DNA of 64,000 nucleotides, taken from Acidobacteriota bacterium (GTDB taxonomy: Bacteria > Acidobacteriota > Vicinamibacteria > Marinacidobacterales > Marinacidobacteraceae). Positions 25,828 to 33,742 of the stretch are shown in pieces. Where the stretch lies: contig JAJDUD010000021.1 in NCBI GenBank assembly GCA_022826825.1, positions 1 to 64,000 of the forward strand, in the 5' to 3' direction. Within the stretch, counting starts at the first letter, position 1, and every line of letters begins with the position of its first letter. The notes beneath the pieces were generated by a model, which saw only the letters and a program-made list of their open reading frames with translations, searched no databases and had not been told where the DNA came from. The position numbers and the translations under genes were made by a program.

Positions 25828-26784
25828 TCAGGAACCGCCCCGCCGGGCTCGGGGGTGGTGCTGGTCGTACACCCGGCGCAGCCGTTCCTCGGTGACGTGG
25901 GTGTAGATCTGGGTGGTCGAGATCGAGGCGTGGCCGAGCATCTGCTGCAGGCTCCTCAGGTCCGCGCCGTGCTCGAGCAGGTGCGTCGCGAACGAGTGCC
26001 GCAACACGTGGGGTGAGAAACGGCGCGGGATCCCCGCCTGTTCGCCGCGCGTCCGGACGATCTGCCAGAACCGCTGACGGGTCATGGCGCCTCCGCGCGC
26101 GGTGACGAACAACCATGACGAACCGGCCTTCGGGGTCCCCTCCCCCAGGACCCGCGGGCGGCCCTGTGTCATCCACGTGTCCAGCGTTGCCGCCGCGGCG
26201 TCCCCGTAGGGCACGATGCGCGCCTTGTTCCCCTTGCCGATCACGGTGACGTAGCCCGGCGCACGGTTGCGGGCCGGCGCCACGTCGGTGGTCCGCAGGC
26301 CCACGAGTTCGGACACCCGCAGACCGGTGGCGTAGAGCATCTCGAGCATCGCCCGGTCGCGGAGTCCCAGCGGCGAGTCATCGGGGGCGGCGAGCAGCCG
26401 TTCGACTTCGTCCGGAGACAGGTAGCGGGGGAGTCCCGGGAGGGCCCGCGCAACCGTGATTCCCTCCGTGGGGTCCCGCTCGATGATCCCCTCGGCCTGC
26501 CAGAAGGCGTAAGCGCCGCGGATCGCCGAGGTCGTCCGCTGGATCGAGCGGAACGCGAGGCCACGGCGGTGGAGATGCGTCAGGAAGCGCTGCAGGTCGT
26601 TCGTGCCGAGTTCGGCGAGCGGCTGCTTCCCGCTGAACTCGCTCAGCTTGCCGAGGTCCCGGCGGTAGGCATCGAGCGTGTTCGGTGAGAGGCGGCGCTC
26701 CACCCGGAGGTGGTTCAGGAACTCTTCCGCCCGCGGGTCCGGATCCCGGCGGGGCGTCCGTCCTTCCCCGGTGGCGCCGCTCAT
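25828..26784 (-). CDS. xerD: Tyrosine recombinase XerC/XerD type
   Basis: 318 residues. An N-terminal SAM-like core-binding domain (EEFLNHLRVERRLSPNTLDAYRRDL) precedes the catalytic domain. Catalytic residues are Arg in ATGLRVSEL, Lys in GKGNKARIVP, His-x-x-Arg in HVLRHSFATHL, His in LGHASISTTQIY, and nucleophile Tyr294. Length and motifs fit the housekeeping Xer recombinases that resolve chromosome dimers at dif. The XerD call over XerC is by overall resemblance only. The start ATG overlaps the murJ stop (ATGA). No dif site was identified in the window. Confidence 0.92.
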   Translation of the reverse strand: MSGATGEGRTPRRDPDPRAEEFLNHLRVERRLSPNTLDAYRRDLGKLSEFSGKQPLAELGTNDLQRFLTHLHRRGLAFRSIQRTTSAIRGAYAFWQAEGIIERDPTEGITVARALPGLPRYLSPDEVERLLAAPDDSPLGLRDRAMLEMLYATGLRVSELVGLRTTDVAPARNRAPGYVTVIGKGNKARIVPYGDAAAATLDTWMTQGRPRVLGEGTPKAGSSWLFVTARGGAMTRQRFWQIVRTRGEQAGIPRRFSPHVLRHSFATHLLEHGADLRSLQQMLGHASISTTQIYTHVTEERLRRVYDQHHPRARRGGS

Positions 26785-28502
26785 CGGCCCGGTCCTCCAC
26801 CCGGCCTGCCTCCGAAGCCGACCCGCTCCCGCAGCGCGACGAGCGCGTCCCGGATCGGGTCCCATTCCCGTGGCGCCAACAACCTCGCGGCGAACAGGAA
26901 CGCGAGCCCCCCCGCGGCGGTGGCGAGCAGGGTGGTCGCCGCAGTCGCCCAGGCGCCCGGTCCGAGCCGACCACTGGCGATCTGCACGAGGAGCCACGCC
27001 GAGCCGCCGGTGGCCGCCGCCACCGGCAGGGCGCGGAGGCCGGCTCCGGCAACCTCCCCGAACAGGGCCCGCGCCCGCGATCGTCCGGATGCGTCGGAGC
27101 CCAATCTCCCGGCCAGCAGGGCGGACAGCAGCCCCGCGGAGAACCACGCCACCGAGACGGTCGCGAGGGGCAGGCCCAGATGGTCGAAACCCGCGACGAC
27201 CACGAAGCTCCGGGTCGCGATCCACGTCACCACCGTGCCGATGGCCGCGACCAGGAGCGGCGGGCGCGTGCTGCCGAGGGCGAAGAAAGCGTCGGAAAGG
27301 AGTTTGGTCGCCCCGAACGCGGGAAGGCCGAGCGCGAAGATGGAGAGCACGAGGGACACCTGCCGGGCGTCCTCCGGGCTGAAGGCGCCCCGCTGGTAGA
27401 TGAGCGCGACGAACGGCACGGCGATCCCGATGAGACCCGCGGCGGCGGCGAGCGTCAGCAGCAGCATGAGCCGGCCCGACTGCCCGAGCACCCGGCCGAA
27501 TCCGTCCCGGTCGCCGCGGCCGGCGGCCCGGGTGAGCGCGGGCAGCGTGGCGCTCGACAGGGCGACTCCGATCAGCCCCGAGGGGAGCTGCACGAGCCGG
27601 TAGGCCATCGTGAACCAGGCGAGCCACGACGTCCCCGCCGAAGCGAAGTGCCGCGAGATGATGACGTTGATCTGCAGTGTCCCGGCCGCCGCCGCCGCCG
27701 GCGCGAAGAGGCGGCACACCCGCCGAAAGGCCGGATCGGAGACCGTTTCCCGCATCCCTCCGGTCGGGACCGGGCGGTAACCGTCCCGGCGGAACCAGCG
27801 CCACTGCATGAGCAGTTGGACGAGCCCTCCCACCGGCACGCCGAGCGCGAGTCCCGCCATCGGGTGGATCCCCAACCGGGGAGCGGCAAGGAAACCGAGC
27901 GCCGCGAAGACGATGGTGGTGACGTTGAAGAACGACGACGCCACCGCCGGCAGGAAGAAGGAGTTCCGGGCCTGGAGTCCGCCCATGAAGAGGGACGCGA
28001 GCGACGCGCAGGCGATGAACGGGAACATGATCCGGGTCAGCCCGACGGCCAGTTCGCGCGGCGTCTCGACACCGAAACGCAGCGACTCGGGCAGCGGCGT
28101 GTCGAAGGCTCCCCGCGAGAACACGAAGTCCACCAGTTGCGGCGCGAACACCACGCCGGCGACCGTGACCAGCAGGCTGACCGGAAGCAGGACCCGGAGG
28201 ACCCGCCCCAGGAGCCGGTGGGCGGCTTCCCTTCCGTCGCCCTGATCCACGGCCGCGAAGGTCGCGACGAATGCCTTGGAGAGCGCCCCCTCGGCGAGCA
28301 TCTCCCGCAGGGTGTTCGGGAAGGTGTAGGCCGCGTAGAAGGCGTCGAGGAGCGGCGTCGGAAACAGGAAGGCGAGCGTCTGCTCCCGCACCAGTCCGGT
28401 GAGCCGGGAGAAGACGACGCCGAGACTCACCGAGCCCGCGCGGCGCGCCAGGTGGCGCTCGTCGCCGGAGCCGGACGTACGCGGATCGCCGTCGGGTGGC
28501 AC
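26781..28502 (-). CDS. murJ: Lipid II flippase MurJ
   Basis: 573 residues with about 14 membrane helices of the MOP/MVF fold. Family markers are VFSRLTGLVREQTLAFLFPTP, DAFYAAYTFPNTLREMLAEGALSKAFV, MFPFIACASLASLFMGGLQARNSFFLPA and FTMAYRLVQLPSGLIGVALSSATLPALTR. It moves lipid-linked peptidoglycan precursor across the inner membrane. The GTG at 28502 is preceded at 6 nt by a TACTCT hexamer with no Shine-Dalgarno, so the operon may start with a leaderless mRNA. Its stop overlaps the recombinase start by 4 nt. Confidence 0.94.
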   Translation of the reverse strand: MPPDGDPRTSGSGDERHLARRAGSVSLGVVFSRLTGLVREQTLAFLFPTPLLDAFYAAYTFPNTLREMLAEGALSKAFVATFAAVDQGDGREAAHRLLGRVLRVLLPVSLLVTVAGVVFAPQLVDFVFSRGAFDTPLPESLRFGVETPRELAVGLTRIMFPFIACASLASLFMGGLQARNSFFLPAVASSFFNVTTIVFAALGFLAAPRLGIHPMAGLALGVPVGGLVQLLMQWRWFRRDGYRPVPTGGMRETVSDPAFRRVCRLFAPAAAAAGTLQINVIISRHFASAGTSWLAWFTMAYRLVQLPSGLIGVALSSATLPALTRAAGRGDRDGFGRVLGQSGRLMLLLTLAAAAGLIGIAVPFVALIYQRGAFSPEDARQVSLVLSIFALGLPAFGATKLLSDAFFALGSTRPPLLVAAIGTVVTWIATRSFVVVAGFDHLGLPLATVSVAWFSAGLLSALLAGRLGSDASGRSRARALFGEVAGAGLRALPVAAATGGSAWLLVQIASGRLGPGAWATAATTLLATAAGGLAFLFAARLLAPREWDPIRDALVALRERVGFGGRPGGGPGR

Positions 28503-28508
28503 GCCAAC

Positions 28509-28514
28509 AGAGTA
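28509..28514 (-). promoter_or_regulatory. Candidate -10 hexamer, leaderless start of murJ
   Basis: TACTCT (minus strand) ends 6 nt before the GTG at 28502. No -35 consensus is visible. Confidence 0.4.
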
Positions 28515-28586
28515 GCGGAGGGGTGGCGGCGGGGAGAGAGCGCCTTCGCGCTGGTCGACGCCGCGCCGTGCATCGCACCGTCGTCA

Positions 28587-28640
28587 GGAGCGCCGGCCTC
28601 CAGGCCGGCATCGTCCGCGCAGCGGGCGAAACTCCCGGGC
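28587..28640 (+). repeat. Double-hairpin repeat, subfamily A (copy A3)
   Basis: GGAGC, then stem GCCGGCCT/AGGCCGGC (a compensatory variant of GCCGGTCT/AGACCGGC), ATC, stem GTCCGC/GCGGGC with one G-T wobble, then GAAACTCCCGGGCTTC. It is the plus-oriented half of an inverted pair with A4. The gap 28503-28889 holds this pair and no gene that I can see. Confidence 0.8.
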
Positions 28641-28755
28641 TTCATTTCGCGGCGTGGCAACCTCGCCAGACGGAATGGCGCGGCGACAACCACGGGCGCG
28701 TACTCCGCTTCGCCCTCTTCGTTTCGGGTTCCCGCGACCCGGCGCGACGGCGACG

Positions 28756-28850
28756 GGAGTTTCGCGGCCTGCGGCCGCGATGCCGGTCTGAAGACCGGCG
28801 CTCCTCGCCGTCCCTGTCACCGGGTGGGTTGCATTTTCACCGCAACTGGC
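28756..28850 (-). repeat. Double-hairpin repeat, subfamily A with long flank, inverted (copy A4)
   Basis: Core GAGTTTCGCGGCC...GCCGGTCTGAAGACCGGC...GCTCC, then the flank CTCGCCGTCCCTGTCAC and TTGCATTTTCACCGCAACTG. The flank is the reverse complement of the flank of A1, so the extended unit is about 95-105 bp. It faces A3 about 115 bp away. Confidence 0.8.
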
Positions 28851-28889
28851 CGGCGCTCCTCCCGTGCGTGGAGTAGCATTCGTCGCGAT

Positions 28890-29588
28890 TTGAGCGCGCC
28901 GGCAGACATTCCCCCGCCGGTCGTGAGGACCGGCCGGTTTGCGGCGCTGATCCTCACGACCTTCGCACTGCTGCCGGTCACGGCGACCCCCGCGGCGGCC
29001 CAGGACCACAGGTTCCGGCTGTTCGCGGGGGCCGGCCTCCAGTTCTTCGCGCGTCCCGAGTTGAGTCCCGGCCGGGGCGCGGGGCTCGGAGGGACCGCGT
29101 CCTTTCGGGCCACCGAGAACATCTCCATCGCCACCGGGCTCTTCTTCGGGCGTTCCAACCGGCGCTACACGGCCGCCAACGAGGCGGTGGAAGACGTCAT
29201 CGCGGAACCGGCATACCAGTTCCGGACGAACCGGTACCACCTGGACGGATCGGTCGTGTACCACCTCGGACGGCGCCAGCCCTTCCAGATGTACTTCGCC
29301 GCCGGCGGCGGCATCGTGCGGCGGGACGAGCTGCGCGAGGACTTCATCTACGAGACGACCGATCCCGGCGCCGACGATCAGTCGGGATCCTTCCGGATCC
29401 GGGTCCCCATCGGAAACGAGGTCACGCTCGAACACACCACCTACGTGCCCACGGCCCACCTCGCGGTCGGCTTCGAGGTGTATGTCTTCTCCTACCTGTC
29501 GGCGCGCGCGGAGTACCGCATCTGGTCCTCGAAGGACTTCTCCTTCCGCACGCAGCAGGCGATGATCGGGGTCAACTACTACAAGTAG
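28890..29588 (+). CDS. Predicted outer-membrane beta-barrel protein
   Basis: About 232 residues from a TTG at 28890. A GTG at 28923 is an equally possible start and keeps the whole signal peptide (FAALILTTFALLPVTATPAAAQ). The mature protein has alternating strands (FRLFAGAGLQFFARPEL, NISIATGLFFGRSNRRYTAA, RYHLDGSVVYHLGR, FQMYFAAGGGIVRRDE, AHLAVGFEVYVFSYLSARAEYRIW) and ends MIGVNYYK. That pattern fits an eight- to ten-strand OmpA/OmpW-sized barrel. No specific family is recognised. It ends 28 nt before mnhE, so readthrough into the antiporter operon is possible. Confidence 0.65.
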   Translation: MSAPADIPPPVVRTGRFAALILTTFALLPVTATPAAAQDHRFRLFAGAGLQFFARPELSPGRGAGLGGTASFRATENISIATGLFFGRSNRRYTAANEAVEDVIAEPAYQFRTNRYHLDGSVVYHLGRRQPFQMYFAAGGGIVRRDELREDFIYETTDPGADDQSGSFRIRVPIGNEVTLEHTTYVPTAHLAVGFEVYVFSYLSARAEYRIWSSKDFSFRTQQAMIGVNYYK

Positions 29589-29616
29589 CCGCACTCGGAT
29601 TCTTCACTTGGCCTGA

Positions 29617-30147
29617 ATGTCGGATGAGCGCCGGCCGGTCCTTCCGGTGGCCGTGGCCGCCGGGCTGCTGTTCGGGTTCTGGATCGCCCTCTCGGGGAAA
29701 CTGGACGCCTTCCATCTCTCGCTCGGCCTGATCACCGCGGCCGCGGTCGCGCTCGCGACCGGCAAGCTCTACCGGGCGGCCCCGCGGCCGATGCCGGCGG
29801 CCGAGTTCGCACGCGCTCCCCTCCGGTGGCGCCACTTCCTCACCTACGCGGTCTGGCTGGTCTGGCAGATCTTCCGGTCGGCGATTCAGGTCGCGAAACT
29901 GATCCTGCATCCCCGGCTTCCCATAGCGCCCCGGATGGTGCGGATCGCGGATGACCTGCCCCATCCCGTCGCCCGCCTGACCCTCGCCCACTCCATAACG
30001 CTCACCCCCGGCACCGTGACCGTGGACTGCGACGACGAGGGGATGGTGGTTCACGCCATCGACCCCGAGTCCGCCGGGAGCCTCGGCGCCGATGGCGGAC
30101 CGATGGCCGACCGGGTGCGGGCGGTCTTCGGCGCCCGGGCACGCTGA
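29617..30147 (+). CDS. mnhE: Mrp/Mnh Na+/H+ antiporter subunit E
   Basis: 176 residues with two or three N-terminal membrane helices (VAVAAGLLFGFWIALSGKLD, LSLGLITAAAVALATG) and the MrpE core FLTYAVWLVWQIFRSAIQVAKLILHP. After it comes VRIADDLPHPVARLTLAHSITLTPGTVTVD, a family hallmark. It is a structural membrane subunit of the Mrp complex and opens the operon. The ATG overlaps nothing upstream. No strong Shine-Dalgarno is visible. The stop overlaps mnhF by one base (TGATG). Confidence 0.93.
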   Translation: MSDERRPVLPVAVAAGLLFGFWIALSGKLDAFHLSLGLITAAAVALATGKLYRAAPRPMPAAEFARAPLRWRHFLTYAVWLVWQIFRSAIQVAKLILHPRLPIAPRMVRIADDLPHPVARLTLAHSITLTPGTVTVDCDDEGMVVHAIDPESAGSLGADGGPMADRVRAVFGARAR

Positions 30148-30410
30148 TGTCCATGCTGCTGACCGCGTTCGCGGGCGTCATCTTCCTCGCGATCGGGGGT
30201 TCGCTCTTCCGTGTCGTGCGGGGCCCGACACTCTGGGACCGGCTGTCCGGGGTCGCCCTGATCGGGACGAAGAGCCTGATCCTCCTGGTCGTCGCCGGCG
30301 AACTCGCGGGACGGCCCGAGATGTTCACCGACATCGCGCTGGCGTACGCCACCATCGGGTTCCTGGGCGCTCTGGTCCTCGCCAAGTACTTCGAGGGGCC
30401 GGTAGCGTAG
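30147..30410 (+). CDS. mnhF: Mrp/Mnh antiporter subunit F
   Basis: 87 residues, three membrane helices (LLTAFAGVIFLAIGGSLFRVV, LIGTKSLILLVVAGELAG, ALAYATIGFLGALVLAKYFEG). RVVRGPTLWDRLSG is the conserved MrpF loop, in which the Asp is usual. It is part of the membrane module between E and G. The TAG stop overlaps the GTG of mnhG by one base. Confidence 0.93.
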   Translation: MSMLLTAFAGVIFLAIGGSLFRVVRGPTLWDRLSGVALIGTKSLILLVVAGELAGRPEMFTDIALAYATIGFLGALVLAKYFEGPVA

Positions 30411-30748
30411 TGGGCGCCTTCACCCTGACCGAGGGGTTCGCGGTCCTCCTGCTCGCCGGCGGGCTCTTCTTCATCCTGGCCGCGGTGATCGGCATCCTCC
30501 GCCTTCCGGACTTCTTCACCCGGCTCCACGCCATGGGAAAGTGCGATACCGCCGGGCTGTCGCTCAGCCTGCTCGGACTCGCGCTGCTGGCGGGCGATCC
30601 GGCGGTGACGGTCAAGCTGGTGCTGGTTGTGGTTTTGGTCGCGCTCGCCAACCCGACGGCGACCCACGCGCTGGCCCGGGCCGCCTTGAGGGCCGGGGTC
30701 AAGGTCTGGCGGGCGGACGAACCGGTCGGGCCGGCGGGAGAGCGGTGA
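30410..30748 (+). CDS. mnhG: Mrp/Mnh antiporter subunit G
   Basis: 112 residues from the GTG at 30410, three helices. The MrpG core is FFILAAVIGILRLPDFFTRLHAMGKCDTAGLSLSLLGL, including the conserved G-x-L-R-x-P-D-x-x-x-R-x-H-A motif. NPTATHALARAALRAG is the usual C-terminal helix end. The stop overlaps the next ATG. E, F and G together resemble the small-subunit module of Mbh/Mrp complexes. Confidence 0.93.
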   Translation: MGAFTLTEGFAVLLLAGGLFFILAAVIGILRLPDFFTRLHAMGKCDTAGLSLSLLGLALLAGDPAVTVKLVLVVVLVALANPTATHALARAALRAGVKVWRADEPVGPAGER

Positions 30749-30996
30749 TGGCCGAGGGCCACCTCATCAGCATCGGCCTGCTCGCCGCGATGGTGGTCTC
30801 GGCGGCGTGCGCGCTCGCCGTGAAGGACCTGCTGGCTGCCGCGGCGCTCTTCGGCGCGTTCAGTTTCCTGACGGCCACCTGGTTCGCCCTGGTGGGCGCC
30901 GTGGACGTGGCCTTCACCGAGGCCTGCGTCGGCGGCGCGCTGACGACCATCCTGTTCGTCTCGACCGCATTCCGCACCGGCCGGAGATTCGACTGA
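30748..30996 (+). CDS. MbhD/DUF4040-type small antiporter subunit
   Basis: 82 residues, three helices. ALAVKDLLAAAALFGAFSFLTATWFALVGAVDVAFTEACVGG is the MbhD/DUF4040 signature. In classical Mrp complexes this segment is fused near the C-terminus of MrpA. Here it is a free-standing gene. The Asp and Glu in VDVAFTEA lie within the helix bundle and are conserved in the family as part of the ion or proton path. It overlaps both neighbours by one base or codon, so stoichiometric translation is likely. Confidence 0.88.
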   Translation: MAEGHLISIGLLAAMVVSAACALAVKDLLAAAALFGAFSFLTATWFALVGAVDVAFTEACVGGALTTILFVSTAFRTGRRFD

Positions 30997-31841
30997 TGGG
31001 TACCGCGCCACCGGGTCGCCCGCCGGCGCCCGGGACGCCCCGCGTGCGGCGGTTGCTGGGCGCGGCAGCGTTCCCGGCGCTCTTCGTCGGACTGGTTGTG
31101 GGAATGACCCAGCTCCCCGAGTTCGGCGATCCGGCATCCCCGGCGTCCACCCACCTCTCGCCCCGTTTCATCGAGGACGCCGCCGCCGAGACCGGCGCCG
31201 CCAACATGGTGACCGCGGTGCTGGCGGACTATCGCGGCTACGACACCCTCGGCGAAGCGGCGGTCATCTTCGCGGCGGGACTGGGCTGCCTGGTCATCCT
31301 CGCCGCCGCGGGGGCCCGGCCCGACCCGCCGGGCGCCGGCATGTCCCACCCCTTCGGGAGCGTCGTCCTCGACGCCGCCACCCGCATCCTGGTCCCGGTG
31401 GTGTTGCTGTTCGCGGTGTATGTCCTGATTCACGGACACGTCAGTCCCGGAGGCGGCTTCCAGGGCGGCGTCCTGTTCGGCTCCGGCCTCATCATGATGC
31501 GGCTCGTGTGGGGCCCGGCCCACGAAGGCAGGGCGCACCAGCCGGCGGTCCCCGCCTTCGGCCCCGGCCTCCGCGGCTCCCTGGTCCTGGCCTGCGCCGG
31601 CATCCTCGCCTACGTCGGAATCGGCCTCGCCGCCATGGCGTTCGGGGGCGAGTTCCTGAACTACGGGACCCTCCCGCTCGGAGGCGATCCGGCTCACGTG
31701 CGCGAACTCGCCACCCTCGGCATCGAGGCCGCGGTGTTCCTCACCGTCGCCGGCACGGTCGCCGTCCTGTTCGACACGATCAGCATCGGGATGCGGGAGA
31801 GCGGCGCCCCGCTCCCACCGGGCGACGGCGACTCCGCGTGA
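30996..31841 (+). CDS. mnhB: MbhE-MnhB fusion subunit of the Mrp antiporter
   Basis: 281 residues. The first about 100 residues (LLGAAAFPALFVGLVVGMTQLPEFG, then TGAANMVTAVLADYRGYDTLGEAAVIFAAGLGCLVIL) match MbhE, another piece of the classical MrpA C-terminus. From about residue 120 (MSHPFGSVVLDAATRILVPVVLLFAVYVLIHGHVSPGGGFQGG) it is MnhB. YDTLGE and HGHxSPGGGFQGG are the hallmark motifs. Combined with the free DUF4040 gene, this shows the C-terminal half of MrpA split and redistributed. It ends with a 4-nt overlap to mnhC. Confidence 0.9.
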   Translation: MGTAPPGRPPAPGTPRVRRLLGAAAFPALFVGLVVGMTQLPEFGDPASPASTHLSPRFIEDAAAETGAANMVTAVLADYRGYDTLGEAAVIFAAGLGCLVILAAAGARPDPPGAGMSHPFGSVVLDAATRILVPVVLLFAVYVLIHGHVSPGGGFQGGVLFGSGLIMMRLVWGPAHEGRAHQPAVPAFGPGLRGSLVLACAGILAYVGIGLAAMAFGGEFLNYGTLPLGGDPAHVRELATLGIEAAVFLTVAGTVAVLFDTISIGMRESGAPLPPGDGDSA

Positions 31842-32182
31842 CCATCTACGCCTTCGCCGCCGCGCTCTTCACCCTCGGGATCGCCGGCATGGCGCTGCTC
31901 CCGAATCTCCTCCGCAAACTGCTCGCGATGAACGTGATGCAGGTCGCCGTCATCGTCTTCTTCGTGTCGCTCGCGTTCAAGGACGGAGCCACCGTGCCGA
32001 TTCTGGGTCAGGGCGGCGCGCCGCGGGCAGCGGAGTTCATGAACCCCCTGCCGCACACGCTGATGCTCACCGCCATCGTGGTCTCGGTTTCGACGACCGG
32101 TCTCGCGCTTGGGCTGCTGGTCCGCATCCGGAGCCGCTTCCGGACGCTCAACGAGCAGCGGCTGCTCGACAGGCTCCGCTAG
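31838..32182 (+). CDS. mnhC: Mrp/Mnh antiporter subunit C (NuoK-like)
   Basis: 114 residues from the GTG at 31838, three helices like NuoK/MnhC. The segments are FAAALFTLGIAGMALLPNLLRKLLAMNVMQVAVIVFFVSLAFK and NPLPHTLMLTAIVVSVSTTGLALGLLVRI. N-V-M-Q-V-A-V replaces the N-x-x-x-x-x-E pattern of NuoK; MrpC proteins vary here. PLPHTLMLTAIVV is the classic MrpC block. It is 21 nt before the first D-like subunit. Confidence 0.92.
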   Translation: MTIYAFAAALFTLGIAGMALLPNLLRKLLAMNVMQVAVIVFFVSLAFKDGATVPILGQGGAPRAAEFMNPLPHTLMLTAIVVSVSTTGLALGLLVRIRSRFRTLNEQRLLDRLR

Positions 32183-32203
32183 CGGCCACCGGCCAGGAGA
32201 CCA

Positions 32204-33742
32204 GTGCGAGACGTTCTGCCGGGCCTGCTGGTCGCGCTGCCGCTGCTGGGAGCGGCCCTCGTCCCCCTGCTGGCGGCGCTCTCCCGCCGCACCACCCGCG
32301 TCCCCGCCCTCGCGCTCCACGCCGCGATCCTGGCGGCGGCGCTCGGCCTCTTCGGGTCGGTGGCGGCCGCGGGACCGATCCGCTACGCGGTCGGAGGCTG
32401 GCCCGGGCCCTGGGGCATCGAACTGTGGTTCGACGGGCTGAGCACGCTCATCGCGGTGCTGGTGGCGGGGATCGCCTGCTTCGCCGCGTTCGCGCAGACC
32501 TTCGGCCCGGGGCGGGACGAGGCGGCGCCGGCTTCGACTCCGCTCCGGGAAGGCCTCCTGCGCGGCGCGCTGCTGCTGCTGGTCGGGGGACTGCTCGGCA
32601 TCGTCGCGACGCGGGACGTCTTCAACCTCTTCGTCTTCCTCGAGATCTCGTCGCTCGCCGCCTACACGCTGGTCGCCTCGGGAGGCGGCCGGGCGACGGT
32701 GGCGGCGTTCCGCTACCTGCTGGCCGGCACCGCCGCCGGCTCGCTCTACCTCTTCGGCGTCGGTTTCCTCTACGCGCTCACCGGGACGCTGAACATGGAC
32801 GACCTCGCCGCCCGGCTGCCTTCGGTCGAAGCGGACGCGGCGCTCACCGTCGCGGTGGTCCTGATCGCGGTGGGACTGTCCATCAAGGCGGCCCTCTTCC
32901 CGCTCCACGGCTGGCTCCCCGACACCTACGTCTATTCGCCGACTCCCACGGCGGGATTCATCGCCGCCGTCATGGCCAAGGTCAGCGCCTACGCGCTCCT
33001 CCGGCTGCTCGGCGAAGTGCTCGCCGGAACCGCGGCGGGGGCGGTGGTCCTCGACATCACCCTCTGGCTCGGCGTGGCGGGGGTCGTGGCCGGGGGCATC
33101 CTGGCGGTGGCCCAGCGGGCGATCACCCGCATGCTGGCCTGGTCCAGCATCTCCGCGATGGGAATGATCCTGATCGGGGTGGGGATGGGGTCCGCCCTCG
33201 CCATCACCGGCGCCCTCTTCCACATGGCGGCCCACGCCCTGGCCAAGGGATGCCTCTTCTTCGGCGCCGGCGGGATCCGCGCCTCCCGGCGCGGCGACGA
33301 CGTGGAAGGTTGGGCCGGGCTCGGGGCCCGCGCTCCCTGGACCCTGGCGGCGCTGACCGTGGCCGCGCTCTCCATGATCGGCATCCCGCCGACCGCCGGG
33401 TTCTTCTCGAAGTACTACCTGCTCTCGGCCTCGATCACCACCGGAGGACCCGCGGGCATCGCGGCCTTCGCGGCGATCATCCTTTCGAGCCTGCTGGCCA
33501 CCGTCTATTTCCTGCGCGTCCTGGAGGCCGTCTGGTTCCGCACCCCGGGTGACGCGCCGGATGCCTCCGGAGACTCGGCGGGCCGGCAGCCCGTCCCCGT
33601 CCTCCCCCGGCCGCTTGCCGTGCCGGTCGTCGCGCTCGCCGTCCTGGTCCTGCTGACCGGGATCTTCGCGCGTCCGTTCGAACGCCACGTGCTCCCCGAC
33701 TGGGAGTCCGGAACCGCCCGCATCACCGCGGAAGCTCCGTGA
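32204..33742 (+). CDS. mnhD: Mrp/Mnh antiporter subunit D (first of three D-like subunits)
   Basis: 512 residues from the GTG at 32204 with about 14 helices of the NuoL/M/N antiporter-like family. The pump residues are present: Glu147 in FVFLEISSLAAYTLV and Lys228 in LSIKAALFPLHGWLPDTYVYSPTPTAG. MLAWSSISAMGMILIGVGMG and HALAKGCLFFGAGGI follow. It should carry one proton path of the complex. It overlaps the next gene by 4 nt. Confidence 0.92.
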   Translation: MRDVLPGLLVALPLLGAALVPLLAALSRRTTRVPALALHAAILAAALGLFGSVAAAGPIRYAVGGWPGPWGIELWFDGLSTLIAVLVAGIACFAAFAQTFGPGRDEAAPASTPLREGLLRGALLLLVGGLLGIVATRDVFNLFVFLEISSLAAYTLVASGGGRATVAAFRYLLAGTAAGSLYLFGVGFLYALTGTLNMDDLAARLPSVEADAALTVAVVLIAVGLSIKAALFPLHGWLPDTYVYSPTPTAGFIAAVMAKVSAYALLRLLGEVLAGTAAGAVVLDITLWLGVAGVVAGGILAVAQRAITRMLAWSSISAMGMILIGVGMGSALAITGALFHMAAHALAKGCLFFGAGGIRASRRGDDVEGWAGLGARAPWTLAALTVAALSMIGIPPTAGFFSKYYLLSASITTGGPAGIAAFAAIILSSLLATVYFLRVLEAVWFRTPGDAPDASGDSAGRQPVPVLPRPLAVPVVALAVLVLLTGIFARPFERHVLPDWESGTARITAEAP

